Assembly: GCA_903872345.1 (NCBI GenBank)
Contig: CAIQKM010000201.1
Coordinates: forward strand, 1-64,000
Length of the DNA stretch: 64,000 nucleotides
Reading direction: 5' to 3'
DNA from: an uncultured Verrucomicrobia subdivision 3 bacterium
Lineage (GTDB): Bacteria > Verrucomicrobiota > Verrucomicrobiia > Limisphaerales > UBA11358
Part shown: piece after piece, positions 26,801 to 35,093 of the stretch
Layout: each line of letters opens with the position of its first letter
How positions within the stretch are numbered: position 1 is the stretch's first letter
Notes under the pieces: generated by a model
Told to the model about the DNA's origin: nothing
Database searches by the model: none
What the model saw: only the letters and a program-made list of their open reading frames with translations
Translations under genes and position numbers: made by a program

Positions 26801-27019
26801 ATCGGAAGGCAGGCTGTCAACCCCATGCCAGACGCGAATGGCCCCCGCGCTTTCCGCGAGATCAAAATCCGAGCCGGCGGCGCCCGGGAGGCCGGATAAT
26901 AAACCGGTCCAGGCGACCACGAATAAAATGAAAAGCTTTCGCGTCAAGGCTTGCTTCAGCTTAACCCACAAAACCGGGGCGTAAAGTGATGATTGCGTTT
27001 CGTCGTAACCGGCCGGCAT
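23876..27019 (-). CDS. Beta-propeller (Reg_prop/Y_Y_Y) sensor histidine kinase
   Basis: 1047 residues. After an N-terminal hydrophobic segment (LFILFVVAWTGLLSGLPG) comes a long periplasmic sensor of two-component propeller repeats (FLWAGTAAGLVRFDG, HLWIGSQQDGLFQL, RIWIGTSGRGLFCF, NLWLGTSGGGLVQL), then a Y_Y_Y domain, one membrane helix (AIFLFVVAAILLVTGIV), a HisKA_3 domain with phospho-His in RDMHDEMGSKL, and a HATPase (EEVLNNVLKHSG, IADNGRGF, GGGGNGLNNM). The sensor type is that of Bacteroidetes hybrid systems that bind oligosaccharides, but here the regulator is a separate NarL-type protein. The gene starts 13 bp after the giant GH2 stop and overlaps the regulator. It likely senses a mannan-derived or co-occurring oligosaccharide in the periplasm. 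Confidence 0.92.
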   Translation of the reverse strand: MPAGYDETQSSLYAPVLWVKLKQALTRKLFILFVVAWTGLLSGLPGAAGSDFDLAESAGAIRVWHGVDSLPSDSVTAIIQTRDGFLWAGTAAGLVRFDGVKFTEVSLKSAATNAPVRITALCEDSAGHLWIGSQQDGLFQLAGGRVTHFTTAAGLLADNVTSLVADNQGQVWIGGKAGLNLWTGRQFKSYTMRDGLTDESITGLNIARSGTIWITTRTGMSRYIDGKITPYVFQTDSQGRSPEYLGTYEDRRGNLWAFGDTYLINLAEGKRFNYFRSSESESLRIWSLCEGRDGRIWIGTSGRGLFCFEDNRFQPVVLDENRWPYDVRALCEDREGNLWLGTSGGGLVQLRPHSMHILRAGQGLPNSSSTALALDATGRIYVGLQHGGLYEGESGRFERVGGNDGVKMQNFVSSICVAGNGAVWSGTLGDGLYGLKAGREIHFTTANGLADDNVLSVCTDAAGDVWASTGAGTLHRFGGSHPVRLDASEGLPEAPVTAMLAAPSGGLWLGTRAGDILREKNERILAVPGATNLTGCPVLALQEGERGLWIGTAGGGLACWFNGAMSVWTTNNGLPANHVAAVVLDQAKNLWLATGAGIYRMNRADVRQSLDHPDLPLKCELMSPAKTLPESATISGGTRALLAPGGELWFATSEGVMNVNTHQFDVEPGRVPVYLESAAFNGQSAFSLLRGGLWSSAITNDQPLLAPVDLRSLEIDFTAPNFASPGELRFRHKLEGFDADWVDDAGAHFVRYGRLYYGRYRFHVAARNASGVWQEAADTFSFVVPTPFYLQRWAIFLFVVAAILLVTGIVRLVSHRRLRLTLARLEQQQSLERERMRIARDMHDEMGSKLTKISFLSEHAQVDAAATGPLADKIQSIAQTSRELLQTMDEIVWVVNPRNDTLENVVAYLSHYASEYFQNTSVECELKLSQEIPAYPLSSELRHNLFLTFEEVLNNVLKHSGATKVKIEMNLSALEFEIKIADNGRGFALTANPENIPVRRGGGGNGLNNMRQRLLDIGGEFRIASDAGQGTEVTMQIRLNPKAAKKS

Positions 27020-27032
27020 TTTTCCGAAAGAT

Positions 27033-30000
27033 TTAAGGCGAGGAGAGCCGGTAAAAACGGGACGCGGCGGTTACCGGCAACAAGACCGCATATTGCCCGG
27101 TGTTGGTGGCCGCCACATTTGTGGCCGGCAGCCAACTGACCGGCGGATTTAAATTGGTAGCGACATACAGAGACCAGCCATTCGCCCACAGCGGCCAGCT
27201 CAGGGTCAGGGCACCGCCGCCCGCCGAAGCGAGTGCCAATACCGGTTTCGGCAGATACACGGCCACCGCCACCGAACTGGCGCTGACATTGCAACCGTTC
27301 ACAGCCGTGACCTCATAATAACGGGTCTGCCCATTTACAGCGGTGGCATCGGTGTAACTGTTCGTGAGCACCCCGCTGACCAGCGGCAGATATGGACCGG
27401 CGGCATTGGTGGCGGCGCTCACGATATAACCGGCCGCGCCCGAAGCGCCCGACCAGCTCAACAGGATCTGCCGGCTGCCCGGCACGCCGGTTAAACCGGC
27501 GGGCGCGGCCAGCGCGGCGCTGACCAAGGCCAGATTGTATTTGCAAGCCAGACTATTTTCCTCACCCGTACGGCTTACATCCGGCAAGGCCGAGCCGAAG
27601 ATTTTCACTTCCGCCAGATCGCCATTCAGGGCGCCGCCACCGCTAGGCACAATGCCCATGGCCAGAGTGGCCGGGGCCGTCAAAGAGTTGGTATTGCCGT
27701 TACCAGTCGCGACCAGGACACCATCCACGTACAAGGCCAGGGCACCGATACTTTTCGTTCGCACGAAGGTGACAACATGTGCGTTGCCATCGTTGAAGCC
27801 GCCACCAGAAATGATGGAGGTGTCTGGATTACCGGTGCCGGCGATCACCTGGCCGTTGCCGTTGATGCCGGTGCCAAAATCATTTTGGGCGTTTGGCTGG
27901 TCCCCGTTCACCAGGGCCGCCCCCCCAAAAAAGGTGGTGGCCGTGCCCTGATTGGTCTGGCTGCAACGGAAGACAATCATCAGGGTGAAATCATTCGACA
28001 CGGGCCGGTTGAAAGACAGGTAAGTGCCGTTCGTGGAATTGAAACGCACCACCGGCAGGCCGTTGATGCCGTTGGTGATGAAGGCGGGCTGCTTGCCGCC
28101 GGCGCCCTGCGTGGCCGAATATCCATTGCCGGCGGCATCGCCCCATGCCGACACGGTCGCGCCATTGGCCAGCCCGGTGATGGTATTCGCCTTAAACCAC
28201 GCCGCCGGCACCGGGGCGGCGGGAACCGCGCTCACTTCCGCCGAATTGGTGCTCTCCCCCAGCGGCGTCACCACGGTGACCACGTAAAAATAGTTGGTGC
28301 CATTCACCACGGTAGCGTCGGTGAAATTGGTGGCGGCAGTGCTCGCCAGCGTGACATAGGGGCCGCCGCTCACGGAGGCGCGCTTGACCTTGAAATTCGT
28401 TGCCGCCGGATAATTAGACCATTTGAGCTGCACGGCAGCGTTCCCCGCCGTCGCGGTCACGCCGGTCGGCGGCGGCGGCACGGGAATGCCCCATTTCTGC
28501 ACCAGCCCACTTTCGAGGCTCACCCGGTCATTGTCCGAAAGGGCGGAATTGAATATTTTAACTTCGCCGATGTCGCCGTTAAGAAAATTGATGATGGTCT
28601 GCAGCGCCCCCAGGACGAGCTGATTGGGAGCCGTCAGCGAACTGGTGCTGCCCGTGGTGGTACCTGCCAGACTGCCGTCCATGTACAGGTCAACCTCCCC
28701 GGTGGCCTCGGTGCGTTTGAACGTCATGAGATGAGCCTTGCCATCGGCATATCCGGCCCCGGACAGCGCCGCCACATCGGGATTGCCCGTGCCGGCGCAG
28801 ACCTGCCCGTTGGTAAACAGGCAGGAGCCAAAATCGGTGGTCACGCCGGAAACCTCGCCGTTCACCAGTCCGGCACCCTGATAATACAGCGTGCCGGAAC
28901 CGAAACCCTGGGTGCTGCGAAACACGCAGAAAATCGTAAAGTCATCCTGCACCGGCCGGGGAAAGGCCAGGTAGTTGGAACTGGCGGCATTGAATCGCAC
29001 CACGGGCAAATGATTCAAAGCATTGGTCACATACGCGGGCTGCTGCGCAGCGTTGACTTGCGTGGCGTTAAAACCATTGCCGCTAAGATCGGTCCAGCTC
29101 GAAACCGCCGCTCCGTTGGCCAGGCCGGCAATGCGGTCGGCGGCAAACCAGGTGATCACGGACGCCGCCAGCGACGGGGCGGCGCTGACTTCCGCCGAGT
29201 TGGTCCCCTCCCCCAAGGCGTTCACGGCGGTCACCACATAATACCACGTGTTGCCGTTGGTGGCGGTGGCATCGGTGTACCCCGGATTATAGACGCTGCC
29301 CACGGTCACGTACGGGCCGCCGCTTTGCGCCGCCCGTTTTACATCATAGCCGGTCAGGCCGGAACCGCCGGCCCAATTTAAAATCACCTGATTGTTGCCC
29401 GCGCTGGCGGTCACATTCGTCGGGGCCGACGCAACAGCCGCGCCGTTCCAAAACAGCGCCTGCACTTCGTTGCTGCCCAGGGCGCGATTATAAATGCGGA
29501 CATCATCCAGGCTGCCATTAAAGAAATTCGTGCCCGTGCGGAGAGCGGCAAAGCGCAAGGCGGACGCCGCTGTCAGGGCATTGGTGCCACCCGTGCCGGT
29601 GGCCGACAACAGGCCATCCACATAGACCGCCAGCGCCCCGGTGCTTTGCTGGCGGGTGGCCACGCATTGATGCCAGACGCCATCATTGATCGCCGTGGCC
29701 GAAGTAACCGTGGTATCCGGATTGCCGGTGCCAAAGGCAAATTGTCCCCCCGACAGCGCGGTGCCGAAGTCATTGCCACCGGCGGCCACAAAGCCATCCA
29801 CCAATCCCCGGCCCTGCCACCATTGACCGCTGCCGCCAGACTGCGTGGTCCGCACCCAGAAAGAAATCGAGAAATCATTGCCGATGGGATTGGCGATTTG
29901 CACGAAATTGTTCGTGCCATTGAAATTCAGGCAGCCATGGATCTTGCCATTGGCGGACCACGTTGCGCCGGCCACGATGCCGTTGTTGCCATTGCCGGTG

Positions 30001-32360
30001 GCGTCACTGGCCACGGTTCCATTGGTTTCATCGAGCATCCAATAACCAAGGTAATCCGTGGGGACGACGAGCGAATTCAGCACCAATACTTCTTTGGAAA
30101 TCCCCACATCAATGTCCTGTCCGCCGGTCGTGTTCAGGCAATGCACGGCAATGACATTCGTGCCGTTGGCAATGAGCGCGTTCTGCCCCGCCGCATTCAT
30201 GGACAGGATGCCATACGAGGTGATGTAACCGGTGGCGGATCCCGCCAGCACCCCGTTGATATAAATCTGGCAGTCCTCGTCGTGAAACAGATTGAAGACC
30301 AGCTCGGCCCGGTCCTGCGGGGTCAGGGAACCAATGGTAAACGTCTGGCGGATCCAAATGTTGGACGAACTCCAAGTGGTGCCCACCACTGCGCCGGGCG
30401 TGCTGGTGGTTCCGAAACCCGCCGGTCCGGTGCTCCAGGCCGAGGCGTCGAAATTGAAGGCGTACCAATTGGTTGCGGGCGTGTTGGTGGTATAACTCCA
30501 GTTCCGGGCCTGCGTCTGCGAGGTGGGCAGCACCGTGTTGAGATAAATCTGCGAGGCAATCACTTTGCGGTTGGAGGCGTAGATCTTGCTGAGGGATGGC
30601 TTCAGCACGCGGTCATAGGTCATCAACCCGTTGCATTCGTTTTCCACGTCGGTGATCTGCGTGTAAACCGCCGCGTTCAGAGCCGTGGTGGACTTGTAGT
30701 AAACCAGATCGTCGGAAAAGGTGTCATAGATGGTGGCGATATCATTCGTGGTATTTGCCCCCACGTAATTGCCGCCGGCGAGCGCCGGATTCCACAGATG
30801 ACCCGCCATTTGAAAACCAATGCCGCCGTATTCGCCATCGGCGGGGGCCTGCGTGGTGCTGGTGGGATCGCCCGGTGCCGGATAGCTGTGATTGTCCAAC
30901 ACGTCACCCGCCCCAAAATAAGCGCCGCCGCTGGCCTCGTTCACCAGCCGGTATGGATCAAGCGATTTGACCAGCGACACGAGGTACGGCGTGTTCGTCT
31001 GGCCGGTGTCGGTCTGCCCCTGCCCTTCGTTGAACGTGTCCCACATGATGATGCACGGACTGTTCCAGTGATTGGTGACCAGGGCCGACAATTCGGTGAT
31101 GAACTGCAAGGCGTTGATGGGTTGCGGACTGCCGGTGTAGGAATTGCCACTCGGCATATCCTGCCATACCAGCAGGCCCAGATGGTCCGCCCAATAATAC
31201 CAGCGTTGCCGCTCCACCTTGATGTGCTTGCGCACCATGTTGAAACCGAGCGCCTTTTCCATCTGCAAATCATAGGCCTGCGCGGCATCGGTCGGCGCGG
31301 TGTAAAGGCCATCCGGCCAGAACCCCTGGTCGAGTGGCCCCATTTCAAAATAGGCCTGATTGTTCAGGAACATTTCGGGTGTGCCGTTGACGACATTGAT
31401 GGAGATTTTTCTCATGCCAAAGTAACTCGCCACGCTATCGTTGGTGACGCCATTGTGAATCACTGACACTTGCAGATCGTAGAGAAACGGATTGTCCGGG
31501 GACCATAGATTCGCGTGGGCCACTGGCAGATCCAATTCGGTCTGCGGATTGCCGGTCATGCTGGTCACGACCACACCGTTGGACAGCACCGTGGCGGAAA
31601 CGGTCACACCGTTCGTTGCCAAGGTGTTTACCGTGAGGCGCAGCCGGGCATTGTCCACATCGGGAATGATCTGCAAACCGCTGACGCCCGAGGGATCCAC
31701 CGGCTCCAGCCAAACGGGCTGCCAGATGCCGGAGGACGAGGTGTACATGATGCCGCCCGGATAAAGGGTCTGCTTGCCGCGCGGCTCGCCGCTGGCATCT
31801 TCCGGACTGTACACCTGGACGATGAGTTCATTCATTCCGCCATTCAGATACGGCGTAATATCGTAGCTGAACGGATCGTAGCCGCCCTTGTGCACGCCCA
31901 GGCTCTGGCCATTTACATAGACAGTGGACTGCCAGTCCACGGCATCGAGATGCAGGATGATCCGCTGCCCGTTCCAGTTGGTTGGCACCGTGAAGGTCCG
32001 CCGGTACCAGGAAAATTCCGAATATTTCATTACTCCGGAAATGGCGGATTCCATTGGATAGGGAACCAGAATTTGATTGGTCAGATTCTGGCCGGCGGGG
32101 ACGGCATCATTGGTGGCGCCCGGCTGGAATTGCCAGATGCCGTTCAAATTAAGCCAATTGGTACGAACCAGTTGCGGGCGCGGATATTCGGGCAGCGGCG
32201 CATTGGTGTTCACTTGCGCGGCCCATTGGGTCATCAGTGGCGCCTGCTTTATCTGCCAGGCTTGCACCTGAACCGCTGCCAGGCCAAGGAGAATGCACAG
32301 GCCGGCCCGGCGGAAGGAAGGCAGCGCCAGCCACCGTCGTGGGAGAAAGATTGAGAGCAT
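27033..32360 (-). CDS. Giant multidomain GH2 glycosidase with LamG-like and Fn3-like domains
   Basis: 1775 residues. A signal peptide (LCILLGLAAVQVQA) leads into a GH2 enzyme: sugar-binding domain, Ig domain (ANLWSPDNPFLYDLQV) and barrel with DTFNEGQGQ (acid/base Glu) and ADGEYGGIGF (nucleophile Glu). The shared HDED module follows at about residues 617-758 (NLFHDEDCQIYINGVLAG). The rest, about 30060 down to 27240, is three concanavalin-like laminin G-type domains (LDETNGTVASDATGNGNNG; ASVITWFAADRIAGLANG; PAAWFKANTITGLANG) alternating with Fn3-like domains (VTAVNALGEGTNSAEVSA). The C-terminus ends RFYRLSSP. First gene of an operon with kinase, regulator and second GH2. The tail probably binds polysaccharide or cell surface; the same tail occurs in the GH76 protein. 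Confidence 0.9.
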   Translation of the reverse strand: MLSIFLPRRWLALPSFRRAGLCILLGLAAVQVQAWQIKQAPLMTQWAAQVNTNAPLPEYPRPQLVRTNWLNLNGIWQFQPGATNDAVPAGQNLTNQILVPYPMESAISGVMKYSEFSWYRRTFTVPTNWNGQRIILHLDAVDWQSTVYVNGQSLGVHKGGYDPFSYDITPYLNGGMNELIVQVYSPEDASGEPRGKQTLYPGGIMYTSSSGIWQPVWLEPVDPSGVSGLQIIPDVDNARLRLTVNTLATNGVTVSATVLSNGVVVTSMTGNPQTELDLPVAHANLWSPDNPFLYDLQVSVIHNGVTNDSVASYFGMRKISINVVNGTPEMFLNNQAYFEMGPLDQGFWPDGLYTAPTDAAQAYDLQMEKALGFNMVRKHIKVERQRWYYWADHLGLLVWQDMPSGNSYTGSPQPINALQFITELSALVTNHWNSPCIIMWDTFNEGQGQTDTGQTNTPYLVSLVKSLDPYRLVNEASGGAYFGAGDVLDNHSYPAPGDPTSTTQAPADGEYGGIGFQMAGHLWNPALAGGNYVGANTTNDIATIYDTFSDDLVYYKSTTALNAAVYTQITDVENECNGLMTYDRVLKPSLSKIYASNRKVIASQIYLNTVLPTSQTQARNWSYTTNTPATNWYAFNFDASAWSTGPAGFGTTSTPGAVVGTTWSSSNIWIRQTFTIGSLTPQDRAELVFNLFHDEDCQIYINGVLAGSATGYITSYGILSMNAAGQNALIANGTNVIAVHCLNTTGGQDIDVGISKEVLVLNSLVVPTDYLGYWMLDETNGTVASDATGNGNNGIVAGATWSANGKIHGCLNFNGTNNFVQIANPIGNDFSISFWVRTTQSGGSGQWWQGRGLVDGFVAAGGNDFGTALSGGQFAFGTGNPDTTVTSATAINDGVWHQCVATRQQSTGALAVYVDGLLSATGTGGTNALTAASALRFAALRTGTNFFNGSLDDVRIYNRALGSNEVQALFWNGAAVASAPTNVTASAGNNQVILNWAGGSGLTGYDVKRAAQSGGPYVTVGSVYNPGYTDATATNGNTWYYVVTAVNALGEGTNSAEVSAAPSLAASVITWFAADRIAGLANGAAVSSWTDLSGNGFNATQVNAAQQPAYVTNALNHLPVVRFNAASSNYLAFPRPVQDDFTIFCVFRSTQGFGSGTLYYQGAGLVNGEVSGVTTDFGSCLFTNGQVCAGTGNPDVAALSGAGYADGKAHLMTFKRTEATGEVDLYMDGSLAGTTTGSTSSLTAPNQLVLGALQTIINFLNGDIGEVKIFNSALSDNDRVSLESGLVQKWGIPVPPPPTGVTATAGNAAVQLKWSNYPAATNFKVKRASVSGGPYVTLASTAATNFTDATVVNGTNYFYVVTVVTPLGESTNSAEVSAVPAAPVPAAWFKANTITGLANGATVSAWGDAAGNGYSATQGAGGKQPAFITNGINGLPVVRFNSTNGTYLSFNRPVSNDFTLMIVFRCSQTNQGTATTFFGGAALVNGDQPNAQNDFGTGINGNGQVIAGTGNPDTSIISGGGFNDGNAHVVTFVRTKSIGALALYVDGVLVATGNGNTNSLTAPATLAMGIVPSGGGALNGDLAEVKIFGSALPDVSRTGEENSLACKYNLALVSAALAAPAGLTGVPGSRQILLSWSGASGAAGYIVSAATNAAGPYLPLVSGVLTNSYTDATAVNGQTRYYEVTAVNGCNVSASSVAVAVYLPKPVLALASAGGGALTLSWPLWANGWSLYVATNLNPPVSWLPATNVAATNTGQYAVLLPVTAASRFYRLSSP

Positions 32361-32511
32361 GATATTTTGTTCGAGTGAAAAAGAGTTGAACTGGAATTGG
32401 GCGCAGAAGATGGATATGTTTTCGAAAAGGAAACCGCGCGGCTAAATTACGGTGACTTGGCGATATACGGGGTTCATGGTGGAATTTTCGCAGAAAAACC
32501 CCGACGGGCAA

Positions 32512-32531
32512 CGTGGCATGAAATGGCCACA
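32512..32531 (-). promoter_or_regulatory. Operator dyad, copy C (GH2-kinase operon / GH92 divergent region)
   Basis: The plus strand reads CGTGGCATGAAATGGCCACA. It lies between the divergent giant GH2 gene (start 32360) and GH92 (start 32575). Read towards the GH2 operon it has the same polarity (GGCCATTTCATGCCAC) as copies A, B, D and E relative to their genes, and TTGCCC directly follows as a weak -35. It is also only about 44 bp from the GH92 ATG, so it could serve both. Confidence 0.75.
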
Positions 32532-32574
32532 TGCTAGGCGCGCGCGTTTCCGACACAATGACCACACTCCAAAT

Positions 32575-34860
32575 ATGAAAACGATTTTTTCCGTGCCTCC
32601 GATCTTTTATTCCCTGTCCCTCATTTCCAGCCTGGCGCTGGGACTGGCCGGCGCCAACGCCGTCGCCAAACCCGCCGTGGATTACGTAAACCCCATGATC
32701 GGCACAGACGCGCATGGCCATGTTTATCCCGGTGCTACGGTCCCCTTCGGCATGGTGCAGCTCTCGCCGGATACACGGGATAACACGTGGGATGGCTCGT
32801 CCGGTTACCATTATTCCGACACCAGCATCCTTGGCTTTTCGCACAATCATCTCACGGGCACCGGCTGTCCGGATCTGGGCAATATTATGCTCATGCCCAC
32901 CACGGGCGAACTGAAGCTCACGCCCGGTGGCAAGCCCGGCGACGGCTATCGCGCCCGGTTTTCGCACGACCAGGAAACCAGCCGTCCCGGTTACTACGAG
33001 GTTTATCTGCCGGATTATCAAGTAAAGGTGGAACTCACCGCCACCGCCCGCGCCGGGTTGCATCGCTATACTTTCCCCGGCTCCAGCGCCAGCCACGTGG
33101 TGTTGGATTTGCAGCACGGCATCGGCAACAACGTGCTGGAAGCGCAACTCAAGCTGGAAGACGACCACACCGCAAGCGGCTACCGCCGGAGCGAAGGCTG
33201 GGGCGGCGCAAAAGTTTATTATTTCGTGATGGAATTCTCCCGGCCCTTTGATTCAGCGGGCGTCGCCCAGGGCGACCGCGATGTGGCCGGTCGTGAGACG
33301 ACGGGCAAGGAAACGAAGGGACATTTTGATTTCAAGACGAGCGCCGGCGAACAGATCCTTGTTCGTGTGGGTATTTCCACGGTAAGCGTCGAGGGTGCCC
33401 GTAACAATCTGCACACGGAAATTCCGGGCTGGAATTTTGATGCCGTAGCCAAAGCCGCCAGCCAGCAATGGGAAAAGGCGCTGGGCGTGTTCGCCATCGA
33501 ATCACCGGACAACAACTTCAAGCAGACGTTCTACACTTCGTTGTACCATGCCGAAATGGCCCCCACCCTGCTGAGCGACGTGGACGGGCAGTTTCGCGGG
33601 CCGGATGAAAAAGTTCATCAGACGAAAGGTTATGACTATTACACGGCCATGTCGCTGTGGGACACGTTTCGCGCGGAAAACCCGTTGCTGACGCTTGTCC
33701 AGCCGGCTCGGGTGCATGACTTCATCAACACCATGCTCGATCACTTTAAGATATTTGGCCACCAGACACTGCCCGTCTGGCCCGAAGGCGGCAAGGAAAC
33801 CTGGTGCATGATCGGCAACCACGCCATCCCGGTGATTGCCGAAGCTTACCTCAAGGGCTTTCATGACTTTGACGTGAACGAAGCGCTCGCCGACATGATC
33901 GCCACCACCAGCCTGGATCGTGAGCAGCTCAACGACTATCGCGACCGCGGCTTCATTCCCACCGGCGACCATGTGCAGAGCGTTTCCAAGGTGCTGGAAT
34001 ATGCGTACGACGACGCCTGCATCGGCCGGCTCGCGAAAGCGCTTGGCCAGAACGAGGTGGCGGAAAAATATGCCAAACGTTCGCAGAATTGGGAAAACGT
34101 GTTCGACCCGTCCACCGGCTTCATGCGCGGCAAAAACACGGACGGCAGTTGGGTGACGCCGTTCGGCCCCAAGGAAATCAACAGCATCAACTTCAACGAA
34201 TACACCGAGGCCAACGCGTGGCAGTACAATTTCTTTGTGCTGCACAACATGCCCGCCTTGATCGGCAAACTGGGGGGTGACGACAAATTCACCGCGCGGC
34301 TGGATGAAATGTTCGACACCACCGAAACCATTCCGAACCTCGCCATGATTCCCGACGTGACGGGCGTGATCGGCATGTATGCCCATGGCAACGAACCGGT
34401 GCATCATGTCGCGTATCTGTACAACTACGCCGGGCAGCCGTGGAAAACCCAGACGCGGGTGCGTCAGGTGGCCAACACGCTCTACACCAACACGCCCGCC
34501 GGCATTTGCGGCAATGACGATTGCGGCCAGATGTCCGCCTGGTATGTCTTCACGGCGCTGGGCTTCTACCCGGTGGATCCCGCCAGCGGCAATTATGCCC
34601 TGGGCAGTCCGCTGGTGGACAAGGCCACGCTGAAGCTTGATTCGAAGTTTGCCAAGGGCCGTTCCTTCACCGTCATTGCCAAAAACAATTCATCGCAAAA
34701 CCCGTACATCCAGTCCGCCACCCTGAATGGCAAGGCGCTCACGCGGAGCTGGATTTCACACACGGAAATCACGGACGGCGGCACGCTGGTGCTGACCATG
34801 GGACCGCAGCCGAATCATGATTTCGGCTCCGCTCCGGCGGATCGGCCGCCGACCCCGTAA
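32575..34860 (+). CDS. GH92 alpha-mannosidase
   Basis: A 761-residue GH92 enzyme (calcium-dependent, inverting exo-alpha-mannosidase). The signal peptide is MKTIFSVPPIFYSLSLISSLALGLAGANA. Family motifs: VDYVNPMIGTDAHGHVYPGA, GFSHNHLTGTGCPDLG, TAMSLWDTFRAENPL, GNHAIPVIAEAYLKG, YTEANAWQYNF (catalytic acid Glu545) and GNDDCGQMSAWYVF (base Asp cluster 648-649). HGNEPVHH (His604, Glu607) resembles the site described for alpha-1,2-specific members, so it may remove alpha-1,2 branches. ATG 32575 gives the signal peptide and lies after operator C; the longer frame to 32452 would include the operator. No gene follows closely; operator D and the GH76 gene are next. Confidence 0.93.
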   Translation: MKTIFSVPPIFYSLSLISSLALGLAGANAVAKPAVDYVNPMIGTDAHGHVYPGATVPFGMVQLSPDTRDNTWDGSSGYHYSDTSILGFSHNHLTGTGCPDLGNIMLMPTTGELKLTPGGKPGDGYRARFSHDQETSRPGYYEVYLPDYQVKVELTATARAGLHRYTFPGSSASHVVLDLQHGIGNNVLEAQLKLEDDHTASGYRRSEGWGGAKVYYFVMEFSRPFDSAGVAQGDRDVAGRETTGKETKGHFDFKTSAGEQILVRVGISTVSVEGARNNLHTEIPGWNFDAVAKAASQQWEKALGVFAIESPDNNFKQTFYTSLYHAEMAPTLLSDVDGQFRGPDEKVHQTKGYDYYTAMSLWDTFRAENPLLTLVQPARVHDFINTMLDHFKIFGHQTLPVWPEGGKETWCMIGNHAIPVIAEAYLKGFHDFDVNEALADMIATTSLDREQLNDYRDRGFIPTGDHVQSVSKVLEYAYDDACIGRLAKALGQNEVAEKYAKRSQNWENVFDPSTGFMRGKNTDGSWVTPFGPKEINSINFNEYTEANAWQYNFFVLHNMPALIGKLGGDDKFTARLDEMFDTTETIPNLAMIPDVTGVIGMYAHGNEPVHHVAYLYNYAGQPWKTQTRVRQVANTLYTNTPAGICGNDDCGQMSAWYVFTALGFYPVDPASGNYALGSPLVDKATLKLDSKFAKGRSFTVIAKNNSSQNPYIQSATLNGKALTRSWISHTEITDGGTLVLTMGPQPNHDFGSAPADRPPTP

Positions 34861-34959
34861 GCATCAACCGGCCGGGATAAGCCGAGGGGCTTGATCCCGG
34901 CGTTACTTTTTCCAGCGACCAGCCTATCCTTTTGGCCGCCAATCTCATGGAATGGTCAG

Positions 34960-34979
34960 CGTGGCCATTTCATGCCACA
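34960..34979 (+). promoter_or_regulatory. Operator dyad, copy D (upstream of GH76-GH127 operon)
   Basis: The plus strand reads CGTGGCCATTTCATGCCACA, the reverse complement of the consensus with one end mismatch. It lies in the 233-bp gap after GH92 and about 125 bp before ATG 35094. Its position argues that the GH76 frame does not start upstream at 34932. Confidence 0.75.
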
Positions 34980-35093
34980 GGACTTGGCCGGGCCGATATG
35001 CGACTATTTACAATCGCCACCCGCTGTAACCGCATGAATGACTGGTTTGAAAAAACTGAATATCCGTTCCGTCGCCGCGAACCGGTTTCCCGC

